From Alteromonas genovensis (GTDB lineage: Bacteria; Pseudomonadota; Gammaproteobacteria; Enterobacterales; Alteromonadaceae), in assembly GCF_010500895.1 (NCBI RefSeq), contig NZ_JAAAWO010000002.1, forward strand, positions 124,001-188,000: a stretch of 64,000 nt of DNA, in the 5' to 3' direction. Below, in pieces: positions 56,985 to 64,000 of the stretch. How positions within the stretch are numbered: the first letter of the stretch is position 1; each line of letters starts with the position of its first letter. The notes beneath the pieces are model-generated. The model saw nothing but the letters and a program-made list of their open reading frames with translations. It was not told where the DNA came from and did not search any database. Both the position numbers and the translations under genes were made by a program.

Positions 56985-57287
56985 TTAAACGCGATGCGGT
57001 GGAACCTCGGTGCGTATGACGCGGCTTCCTACCAACTCTACCTCTCCGCTGTATCTATCTTCACCATTGCTTGAAAATTCAAACATAAACACACTGTTCC
57101 AATCGGGCTTTTTGAATTTAAACGAGAGACGTGTTTTAGCTCGCGCAACACTCAATAATTGAAGTTGGTGTTTATCACAGTACTGTTTCAAGTAGGTATT
57201 GGTGCTTTCTGATATGCCTCTTATTCGCCAGAATTGATAACTGATAAAGCCAATTGCCAACCATAGGGAGAGCTCTAAAAGTGTCAT
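56985..57287 (-). CDS. DUF3301 family membrane protein
   Basis: A 100-residue protein with one N-terminal membrane helix (MTLLELSLWLAIGFISYQFW) followed by a small soluble domain (YLKQYCDKHQLQLLSVARAKTRLSFKFKK, then GEVELVGSRVIRTEVPPHRV). The ATG at 57287 is chosen because GGGGAAGT lies just upstream; the frame is open to 57308. It begins two bases after the DUF3549 stop, so they are co-transcribed. Function unknown; paired in several marine gammaproteobacteria as I recall. Confidence 0.78.
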   Translation of the reverse strand: MTLLELSLWLAIGFISYQFWRIRGISESTNTYLKQYCDKHQLQLLSVARAKTRLSFKFKKPDWNSVFMFEFSSNGEDRYSGEVELVGSRVIRTEVPPHRV

Positions 57288-57288
57288 A

Positions 57289-58347
57289 CTACTTCCCCGT
57301 TTGCGCAAAAAGTTGATTAAAGGCTTTGGCTAATACGGCCGGACGGTCGGGTGAGCGTAAAAGGGTAAGTACTTGACGGCGCAACTTCGGAACTTGAACT
57401 AAGTCAGAGAAGAACCCAGAAAATAAAGCGCCTGCATGGCCTTCACTTTCATCCGCCTTTGCTGCTTGTGTTAAAAACAAGGTTAACAACTCATTGTCCA
57501 TTTGCTCATAGTGACGAGCAGCTATAACGCTTAGCACGTCAAGTCGCGTTGAAATGTCTTTGCTTAAAATACTCTTGAGTTCACAGTGAAGCTGTTTATT
57601 AAACTCATTGCATGAAAGCGCGCGCAGTGCAGCCAAGTTAATATCATCAAAGTGCGCTTTTTGAAAAAAGCGTTGTAACACGAACGTCTCGACAGGTTTT
57701 GACAGAGGTACGTACTCGAGCATTTCCATAAACGTATTCAAAAATACGTCAGAATACAGACTTACATTGTTTACAAACGCTTCTTCTAACCTATATTGAT
57801 GACTGTGGGTAGGTAGAGAAAATGCAAAATCTGCTACACTTTGCATAGACAGCTGTTGCCAATCCACTAACTGTGGCGCTTGAATGTAAGCCTCAACTTG
57901 TTTGGCCTCATCACTAAGCGGCTGCGATAATGTGTGTTTCACTAACGCATTAAACTGAGCCAGCAACGCTTGATTGGGAACAAACGAATAGGGGTTATCA
58001 GGCAGTGTCTGTGCTTTTTCAGTATCCTCTATTATGGACTGACCCAACGCATCGACAATAATATCAAGAAAATGATTACGGGCGGCTGTGACTACTAAGC
58101 CTTGTTCATCAATAGGTAGCTTTACAAACCAAATATAGTGTTCTGTTGAGCTTTGCTTGTTCCAAAAAACAATACCAAACCATGCGTGCTGTTGGCGCGG
58201 GAGGGGAGCGTAGGCATTGCCACTTTCAATATCTAAGAATGATTGATTATCAATGATTGTTAATCTGCGACCAATATCGAATACCTTGTACTCAGTACCA
58301 GCGTGTAATAAGAATTCACTGATTGAATTAATTGTGTCTGCGCTCAT
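57289..58347 (-). CDS. DUF3549 family protein
   Basis: A 352-residue soluble protein matching an uncharacterised family (ISEFLLHAGTEYKVFDIGRRL, HAWFGIVFWNKQSSTEHYIWFVKLPIDEQGLV). The C-terminal half is helical and repeat-like (MLEYVPLSKPVETFVLQRFFQ). ATG at 58347 is preferred over the TTG before it because AGGA sits eight bases upstream. It is followed directly by the DUF3301 gene and divergent from yqcC. Confidence 0.8.
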   Translation of the reverse strand: MSADTINSISEFLLHAGTEYKVFDIGRRLTIIDNQSFLDIESGNAYAPLPRQQHAWFGIVFWNKQSSTEHYIWFVKLPIDEQGLVVTAARNHFLDIIVDALGQSIIEDTEKAQTLPDNPYSFVPNQALLAQFNALVKHTLSQPLSDEAKQVEAYIQAPQLVDWQQLSMQSVADFAFSLPTHSHQYRLEEAFVNNVSLYSDVFLNTFMEMLEYVPLSKPVETFVLQRFFQKAHFDDINLAALRALSCNEFNKQLHCELKSILSKDISTRLDVLSVIAARHYEQMDNELLTLFLTQAAKADESEGHAGALFSGFFSDLVQVPKLRRQVLTLLRSPDRPAVLAKAFNQLFAQTGK

Positions 58348-58687
58348 CAAAACATCCTAAATACTACAAATTTATCCACGTGAGCTTTTTGCTCATAATT
58401 GTGTGCCTGAATAGACTTTTTCTAAATACACGTTTTCATTACGCTGAAAAGAACAAGACTGCACACAAGGGTGCGAGGCCAGCGTCGCTTTTCTATGTGT
58501 GTTTCTCGAACATGTATCGCCAATACGAGCCTAGAAGCCTCTAATGCTATTAGTTTATCACAGATAATAGGCACTCAGACATGCACACTCAGACATGCAC
58601 ACAATTATGAATACAGCAGTGACAGGGTTCTGATTAGCCTGATATAATTTCGCGATACATTCTTGAGCATTCGATGGTAGTGAGTTA
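58348..58687. other. Divergent intergenic region before yqcC, with a two-copy 14-bp repeat
   Basis: This 340-bp gap lies between the DUF3549 gene and yqcC. A perfect direct repeat ACTCAGACATGCAC occurs twice in tandem at 58573-58586 and 58587-58600. No gene or clear promoter was recognised. Confidence 0.55.
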
Positions 58688-59032
58688 ATGGTAAATCAGG
58701 TCTATCAAGATATGGCCTCAGCAATAGAGACACTCGTTTTGTTGATGGACAATGAAGGGCTTTGGCCGAGCACTAATTCTACTGACGCTGAGCCTTCTGA
58801 AACGGCGTTGCGCAGCCAAGTGCCATTTGCTTTAGACACCATGGGATTTGAAAGCTGGTTAGCTTACGTCTTTATTCCTAAAATGAAACATATCCTCAGT
58901 GCTCAAATGCCCATACCAAGTATGAGCATCACTCCGGCCGCTGAGCAGTATTTCACTCAAGCCCCTCCGGCTATTCTCGACCAGCTTAAAACGATTGATG
59001 GGCTCTCCAGCAAAGCGAATTTGAACGAATGA
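58688..59032 (+). CDS. yqcC: YqcC family protein
   Basis: A 114-residue helical protein of the YqcC family. It has VYQDMASAIETLVLLMDNEGLWP, then SQVPFALDTMGFESWLAYVFIPKMKHIL, and a PPAILDQLKTIDGL end. It precedes truC and a flavodoxin gene in the same order as in E. coli. Its function is not known; the neighbourhood suggests a link with tRNA modification. Confidence 0.88.
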   Translation: MVNQVYQDMASAIETLVLLMDNEGLWPSTNSTDAEPSETALRSQVPFALDTMGFESWLAYVFIPKMKHILSAQMPIPSMSITPAAEQYFTQAPPAILDQLKTIDGLSSKANLNE

Positions 59033-59081
59033 GACAACTACAAAAACTAGTACACGGAACAATTCAAATGGCATTCTTGCA

Positions 59082-59879
59082 ATGAACAATGAAGCGGTCG
59101 ATAAGCCCTTCTCTCAATATATGGTTGAGCAGCCAAGGTCATCGGCCGGTCCTTTGACAGTTTTATATCAAGATGAGGATATTGTTGCCATTGAAAAGCC
59201 TCCTGGTCTCTTGGTTCATCGAAGTCCTATCGACAAACATGAAACCGTTTTTGCCGTACAAACTTTAAGAGATCAGCTCGGTAAGCACGTATTTCCTGCC
59301 CATCGATTAGACCGGCCTACCTCCGGCGTACTGTTATTTGCCTTCGATGGGCGCATGGCGGCGCAGCTTGGTCAGCAAATGATGCAAAAACAAGTGCATA
59401 AAACCTATCATGCCGTTGTAAGAGGGTTCGTTTACAGCACTGGGCTTATCGATTATGCGCTGAAGTACAAGTACGATAAAATTGCAGATAAACACAAGCG
59501 CCCGCAGCAACCTGCGCAAATGGCAACCACCACCTACGAATCCTTGGCACGCTATGAAGTGCCCGAGCCGGTAGGAAAATATCAGAGCGCTCGCTATTCG
59601 CTAGTAAAACTAACGCCAAGCACAGGGAGGAAGCATCAACTTCGTCGACATTTGGTTCATATTCGTCACCCGATTATTGGCGATACCACTCATGGCGACG
59701 GAAAGCAGAATAAATTCGCTAAATCGCACTTTAGTTTTAATAATTTGGCCTTAAACTGTACGTCAATGGGATTTCATCATCCTTCATCAGGCAGATGGAT
59801 GACAATATCATCAGAACTTCATCATGAAATGGCGACATTTGTACGCCATTTAGAAAACTTTCGCGTTGTTCCTTCGTAA
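59082..59879 (+). CDS. truC: tRNA pseudouridine(65) synthase TruC
   Basis: A 265-residue RluA-family pseudouridine synthase that modifies U65 of tRNA. It has VLYQDEDIVAIEKPPGLLVHRSPID, the catalytic Asp in FPAHRLDRPTSGVLLFA, and TPSTGRKHQLRRHLVHIRHPIIGDTTHGDG. It follows yqcC by 49 bp and precedes the flavodoxin gene. Confidence 0.95.
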   Translation: MNNEAVDKPFSQYMVEQPRSSAGPLTVLYQDEDIVAIEKPPGLLVHRSPIDKHETVFAVQTLRDQLGKHVFPAHRLDRPTSGVLLFAFDGRMAAQLGQQMMQKQVHKTYHAVVRGFVYSTGLIDYALKYKYDKIADKHKRPQQPAQMATTTYESLARYEVPEPVGKYQSARYSLVKLTPSTGRKHQLRRHLVHIRHPIIGDTTHGDGKQNKFAKSHFSFNNLALNCTSMGFHHPSSGRWMTISSELHHEMATFVRHLENFRVVPS

Positions 59880-59919
59880 AAGCATACGACATCGCAGAAA
59901 ATAAATAGCAGGGGTAGCA

Positions 59920-60369
59920 ATGGGTACTTTGAAGATAATTGCGGGCACAGTATATGGAAATGCTCAGCATGTGGCCGAGCAGGTAGAAGAGAATTTGGCC
60001 GAGCAGGGTGTTGATTGCGAGCTAGAGAGCACGCCGTCAGTTGAAGATTTTACTGATGCGGATGCAATATTAGTTATTACGTCTACCACTGGGCAAGGGG
60101 ATATCCCGCCTAATTTAGAGTTTGTATTTTCAGATTTAAAAGACGATTCACCACTGCTAAAAGATAAGCCCTTTGCAGTAGCTGCACTAGGTGACAGCAG
60201 TTATGGTGAGAGTTTTTGCGGCGCAGGTAAACAGTTTCAGGCTTTATTAGTAGAGCTTCAGGGAACGCCAGCGGCAGAACTTCTCGAAGTAGATGCAATG
60301 GAGACGTTGGAGCCAGAAAAAGACGTAATCGATTGGGTGAATAGTATTAAAGACAAGCTAATCGCATAA
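59920..60369 (+). CDS. yqcA: Flavodoxin, YqcA/MioC type
   Basis: A 149-residue flavodoxin binding FMN for low-potential electron transfer. The phosphate-binding loop is AGTVYGNAQHVAE. The isoalloxazine loops are TSTTGQGDIPPN and ALGDSSYGESFCGAGKQF. It ends the yqcC-truC-yqcA operon, which a terminator follows. Confidence 0.93.
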   Translation: MGTLKIIAGTVYGNAQHVAEQVEENLAEQGVDCELESTPSVEDFTDADAILVITSTTGQGDIPPNLEFVFSDLKDDSPLLKDKPFAVAALGDSSYGESFCGAGKQFQALLVELQGTPAAELLEVDAMETLEPEKDVIDWVNSIKDKLIA

Positions 60370-60410
60370 AATTCGATGGGCCTTTAACAAACGCAAGGTC
60401 GTAAAAATAA

Positions 60411-60442
60411 AAAAATGGCGCTAACTGGTTAGCGCCATTTTT
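60411..60442. terminator. Bidirectional terminator between yqcA and dapD
   Basis: A perfect 15-bp stem (60411-60425 with 60428-60442) leaves a very short apparent loop, flanked by an A-run and a T-run. It serves the convergent flavodoxin and dapD genes. Degenerate TTAGC/TTTAGC repeats follow at about 60461-60503. Confidence 0.88.
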
Positions 60443-60519
60443 ATTTGTAGCTCGTTATTCTTAGCTTAGCTTAGCTTCGCTTTAGCACTAGCTCTGCTTT
60501 AGCAAAATAACTAGGTGTG

Positions 60520-61344
60520 CTATTCAACGCCGCGTAAAAGTGCATTAATGCCAACTTTCGCACGGGTTTTCGCGTCTACTTTTTTCACGATGATAGCAGC
60601 GTAAAGGCTATATTTGCCGTCAGCACTTGGCAGGTTTCCTGAAACCACTACCGAACCTGCTGGAACTCGACCGTAGTGAATTTCTCCGGTTTCACGGTCG
60701 TATATACGAGTACTTTGACCAATATACACACCCATAGAAATTACCGCACCTTCTTCAACAATAACGCCCTCGACAATCTCAGAGCGGGCTCCTATGAAGC
60801 AGTTGTCTTCGATGATGGTTGGGTTTGCTTGCAATGGCTCCAACACGCCGCCAATGCCTACGCCACCAGAAAGGTGAACGTTCTTACCAATTTGTGCACA
60901 TGAACCCACGGTTGCCCATGTATCAACCATTGTGCCTTCATCCACGAATGCACCAATGTTGACGTACGATGGCATTACCACCGCGTTTTTACCCACAAAT
61001 GTACCAGTGCGAACTGCTGCCGGTGGCACAATGCGCGCACCGTCAGCAACGAACTGCTCGTTGGTGTAGTTGGTATACTTAAGAGGCACTTTATCAAAGT
61101 ATTTGCTCTCGGCACCGTCAATCATTTCGTTATTGTGCAAACGGAAGAAAAGCAATACCGCTTTTTTCAACCACTGGTGAACTACCCATTCCCCAGCAAT
61201 TTTCTCTGCTACTCGAGCTTTGCCGCTATTCAGTAATGAGATAGCTTCTGCAACGGCATTTCTTACCTCATCAGGTGCTTCATTTGGGCTGATGGCATCG
61301 CGATTTTCGAAGGCGTCTTCAATAATGGATTTCAATTCATTCAT
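60520..61344 (-). CDS. dapD: Tetrahydrodipicolinate N-succinyltransferase DapD
   Basis: A 274-residue left-handed beta-helix acyltransferase of the succinylase branch of lysine and diaminopimelate synthesis. It has an N-terminal helical domain ([17 protein letters not shown]), then hexapeptide repeats including [34 protein letters not shown] and [22 protein letters not shown]. It overlaps the end of glnD by four bases, as in E. coli where the two are neighbours. Confidence 0.97.
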   Translation of the reverse strand: MNELKSIIEDAFENRDAISPNEAPDEVRNAVAEAISLLNSGKARVAEKIAGEWVVHQWLKKAVLLFFRLHNNEMIDGAESKYFDKVPLKYTNYTNEQFVADGARIVPPAAVRTGTFVGKNAVVMPSYVNIGAFVDEGTMVDTWATVGSCAQIGKNVHLSGGVGIGGVLEPLQANPTIIEDNCFIGARSEIVEGVIVEEGAVISMGVYIGQSTRIYDRETGEIHYGRVPAGSVVVSGNLPSADGKYSLYAAIIVKKVDAKTRAKVGINALLRGVE

Positions 61345-63992
61345 GGTATTGTAATATCTTCAAGTTGGTCGAGTTTAAACAAAATCTGCTTTTTTAAGCT
61401 GACTTGTTGTTCTTGGGTTAATGCGGTGCCAGCCTCGTTGCTGACGATGAAAATGTCTTCGGCGCGCTCGCCAATAGTGGCTATTTTAGCAAGTTTTAAT
61501 GTCATATTCGTGTCGACAAACGCGTGGCCAATTTTAGCCAAAATGCCGGGCGCGTCCAGTGCTTCAAGCTCAACCAGAGTGGCTTCGTCGTGTAAGTTGA
61601 AAAAGCGCACTTTAGTTGGTACGTCTAATTGTCGCATTTGACGAGGCAGTTTGCGCTTGTTTTCGTGAGAACGCCCAGGTTTTTCAAGCTGTGTAGATAC
61701 TGCCTTTTCTAGCGACGAAATACGAGAGTCGGATGAAAGGCGAGTGCCATCATTTTCCAGAACTATCATACTGTCGAATACGTAGCCGTCTCGAGTAACG
61801 GTAACGTGGGCATCGTGAATTGAGCAGTTTCTGCTATCAAGTACCGAGGCAACCTGTGCAAACAGGGCCTTTCTGTCTTTACCATAAACGAACAACTCAG
61901 TGCCACCTTTGGCGCTGTTGTCATTTGCCCGTACAAGTAAAGCTTCATTGTCGGGAGTTAGCCAGTCATCTTGTGCCGTAATAATTTCTTCTGTATGCCA
62001 CGCAACTTGGGTGGGTTTAAAGCGCACAAAGTAATCGTCGTCTAATCGTGCCCACAGCGCATCAACAGATATCGGATCAACGGCGCGCTCTTGTAAAATC
62101 TGTCGTGCTTGATGTTTATGTGTCGCAACGCGTTCATTCAGGGTCACCTGACACTGCAATCCGTTATCTAGTGCTTTTTGCGTCATTAGGTATAGCTCTC
62201 TGAGCAATGAGGCTTTCCAGTCGTTCCACAAATTGTCATTGGTAGCGCGAATATCTGCAAGGGTTAACGTATAAAGTAAGTTTAAATGATTGTGGCTTCG
62301 AATTGCTCCTGCAAACTCACTGATCACATCCGGATCGTAAATGTCTCGTCGTTGAGCCACCACCGACATCAGTAGGTGATTTTCTACTAACCAGGCTATC
62401 ATTTCGGCATCATCTGAAGGCACATTATGAAGCTCACAGAACGTGGCGACATCTTTTGCGCCAAGTTTGGAATGATCGCCGTTTCGACCTTTTGCTATAT
62501 CGTGAAAGATGGCGGCAATATAGAGTACTTCCGGTTTATCGAGGTTTCGACAAATGCGTCCGCATCGAGGAAAATCTTTGTTTTCTTTCGAGAAGAAATA
62601 ATTGACCTGTTTAACGAGCCTGTGCGTGTGCTCGTCAACGGTATAGGCGTGAAACAAATCGAACTGCATCATGCCCACAATGGTATCCCATTCAGGCAAA
62701 TAGGCTTGAATAATGCCGTATTGATGCATGATGTCCCAGCCGAAGTTGAAGAAGTCTGGTTGCTTCATTAACATCATGAACTTTTCACGACATGCAGGTC
62801 GTTCTACGTAGTAATCACTTTCAAACTCTCTGTGAGCATTGCGCAGCTGTCTAATGCATATGGTACTGAGGCCTTTTACTTCAGGGGTATTCGTCACTAA
62901 ATTTAGAAAGTCGAGAATTGCCTCAGGTGTTGAGAACACGCGCTCGTGGCGCGGTGATATCATGTAGTCGAGTAATTCAAAGTCTTCATTGATGATGGCA
63001 CTGTGCTGAACACTTTGATTCAACATATCGTACTTAAAGCGCTGGAGCAGCATCTGATTGAGCTCGGTTACTCTTGCCACTGTACGGAAAAAGTCACGCA
63101 TCATCTTTTCTACAGATGACTTGCCTTCTTCCCCGTACCCCATCATCTCTGCCACATCAGGCTGATAATCAAACAGGAGGCGGTTTTCGCTTCGTTGAGC
63201 AACTAAATGAAGTGCGCAGCGCATTTTCCAAAGATGCATCCGACAGGCTATTAACTCGCTGTGCTCTTGCTCCGTAAAATAACCATGGCCGACCAAATTC
63301 CAGCCGTCATATTCTTTAAAGTGCTTTTTGGCCACCCAACCAATAGATTGAATATCACGCAAACAGCCAGGGTTTTCTTTAATATTCGGTTCAAGGTTAT
63401 AGGCAGTACCGTTAAACTTTGCGTGACGCCTTTTCTGCTCATCGTATTTTGCAGAGAAAAAGGCTTTGCTGCTCCAAGAGTTTCTGCCGTTAGCTTCTTC
63501 CCAGAGTTTTTCAAACGTTTCTTCGCTTCCAATTAATAAACGACTTTCCACAAGGTTAGTGGCAATGGTGATATCGTCTTTTGCTAGCTTTACCGTTTCT
63601 TTTAAGGTTCGTACCGACTGTCCTACATCAAGCTTAATATCCCACAGTAAGGTGATGAAGAGACCTACTTTCTCTTGAGCATCAGCACTGAGCTTCTTTT
63701 TACTTACAATAAGCAAGTCGATGTCTGAATGAGGTTGAAGATGGCCGCGACCATAACCACCAACAGCGCAAAGCGAGAGGTCGTTTACAGCACCTAGGCC
63801 GAATAATTTCCAAAGGTGGCAAAGAAGTGCGTCAACAAAGTGCGCTCTGCCAGTGACTAGCTGATTTACTGGGGTGCTATCAAAAGATTGCGTTATCCAT
63901 TCGTAGCTTTTTTCTACACAGGCCTTAATAGTAGGAACATCATCAACAGCACCTATGGTATCGATATCTTGAATAAGAGATTGGAGCGTCAA
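61341..63992 (-). CDS. glnD: Bifunctional [protein-PII] uridylyltransferase/uridylyl-removing enzyme GlnD
   Basis: An 883-residue nitrogen sensor that uridylylates and deuridylylates PII. The nucleotidyltransferase motif [17 protein letters not shown] lies at about 78-94. The HD domain includes [16 protein letters not shown] near 500. Two ACT domains near the C-terminus ([20 protein letters not shown] and [20 protein letters not shown]) sense glutamine. The protein aligns with E. coli GlnD throughout. The first codon in view is TTG at 63992; only eight bases remain, so the true start may lie outside the window. Confidence 0.96.
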   Translation of the reverse strand: MTLQSLIQDIDTIGAVDDVPTIKACVEKSYEWITQSFDSTPVNQLVTGRAHFVDALLCHLWKLFGLGAVNDLSLCAVGGYGRGHLQPHSDIDLLIVSKKKLSADAQEKVGLFITLLWDIKLDVGQSVRTLKETVKLAKDDITIATNLVESRLLIGSEETFEKLWEEANGRNSWSSKAFFSAKYDEQKRRHAKFNGTAYNLEPNIKENPGCLRDIQSIGWVAKKHFKEYDGWNLVGHGYFTEQEHSELIACRMHLWKMRCALHLVAQRSENRLLFDYQPDVAEMMGYGEEGKSSVEKMMRDFFRTVARVTELNQMLLQRFKYDMLNQSVQHSAIINEDFELLDYMISPRHERVFSTPEAILDFLNLVTNTPEVKGLSTICIRQLRNAHREFESDYYVERPACREKFMMLMKQPDFFNFGWDIMHQYGIIQAYLPEWDTIVGMMQFDLFHAYTVDEHTHRLVKQVNYFFSKENKDFPRCGRICRNLDKPEVLYIAAIFHDIAKGRNGDHSKLGAKDVATFCELHNVPSDDAEMIAWLVENHLLMSVVAQRRDIYDPDVISEFAGAIRSHNHLNLLYTLTLADIRATNDNLWNDWKASLLRELYLMTQKALDNGLQCQVTLNERVATHKHQARQILQERAVDPISVDALWARLDDDYFVRFKPTQVAWHTEEIITAQDDWLTPDNEALLVRANDNSAKGGTELFVYGKDRKALFAQVASVLDSRNCSIHDAHVTVTRDGYVFDSMIVLENDGTRLSSDSRISSLEKAVSTQLEKPGRSHENKRKLPRQMRQLDVPTKVRFFNLHDEATLVELEALDAPGILAKIGHAFVDTNMTLKLAKIATIGERAEDIFIVSNEAGTALTQEQQVSLKKQILFKLDQLEDITIP

Positions 63993-64000
63993 ATTGCACC

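Overview
The window looks like the chromosome of a marine gammaproteobacterium of the Alteromonas/Alteromonadales type. The evidence is the gene content and order: enolase-pyrG and mutS-pncC-recA blocks, a System I ccm operon followed by mlaA, a CAZyme-linked TonB receptor with PL7 alginate lyases, and queF-ppnN, syd, yqcC-truC-flavodoxin and glnD-dapD neighbourhoods as in E. coli and its relatives. No rRNA, tRNA, insertion sequence, prophage or CRISPR array was found. The call to genus is inference from memory of these families.

Layout. 1-8.9 kb is part of an alginate utilisation locus: two secreted PL7 lyases (one a lipoprotein with an F5/8-type carbohydrate-binding domain), a TonB-dependent receptor, and a large lipoprotein with a VCBS-like domain and a tandemly duplicated C-terminal domain. 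A TTACCAA/TTGGTAA motif recurs in their promoter regions. 9-17 kb is core housekeeping: eno, pyrG, mutS, pncC and recA, with a LexA box placed between the recA -35 and -10. 17.3-19.4 kb holds a NatAB-type ABC exporter where recX might be expected. 19.5-22.5 kb holds an orphan FliK-like/FlhB-tail pair. 22.8-31.1 kb is ccmABCDEFGHI plus mlaA.

31.2-44.2 kb concerns envelope sugars and transport: galE with a small membrane protein, a POT peptide transporter, an ABC-type capsule export operon (lipoprotein, KpsD/Wza-like, KpsM, KpsT, KpsE), then, divergently, a WecA-like initiating transferase, two GT2 glycosyltransferases and galU. 44.2-52.3 kb holds a ComEA-like protein, NAD-type isocitrate dehydrogenase, an HDOD protein with a DUF3192 partner, and queF-GGDEF-ppnN. 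52.4-60.4 kb is syd ... yqcC-truC-flavodoxin, interrupted by small accessory genes. 60.5-64 kb is glnD-dapD.

The most notable element is not protein-coding. At about 56267-56868 lies a ~600-nt region with 41 GGA triplets before its terminator and essentially no TCC, many in CAGGATG/AAGGATG context. It ends in a perfect rho-independent terminator and is preceded by a GacA/UvrY-type palindrome about 180 bp upstream of a plausible start. This is very probably a large CsrB-family RNA that sequesters CsrA, in the same syd-yqcC neighbourhood as E. coli csrB. A second recurrent theme is a set of short intergenic tandem repeats with units of 14, 15 or 19 bp.
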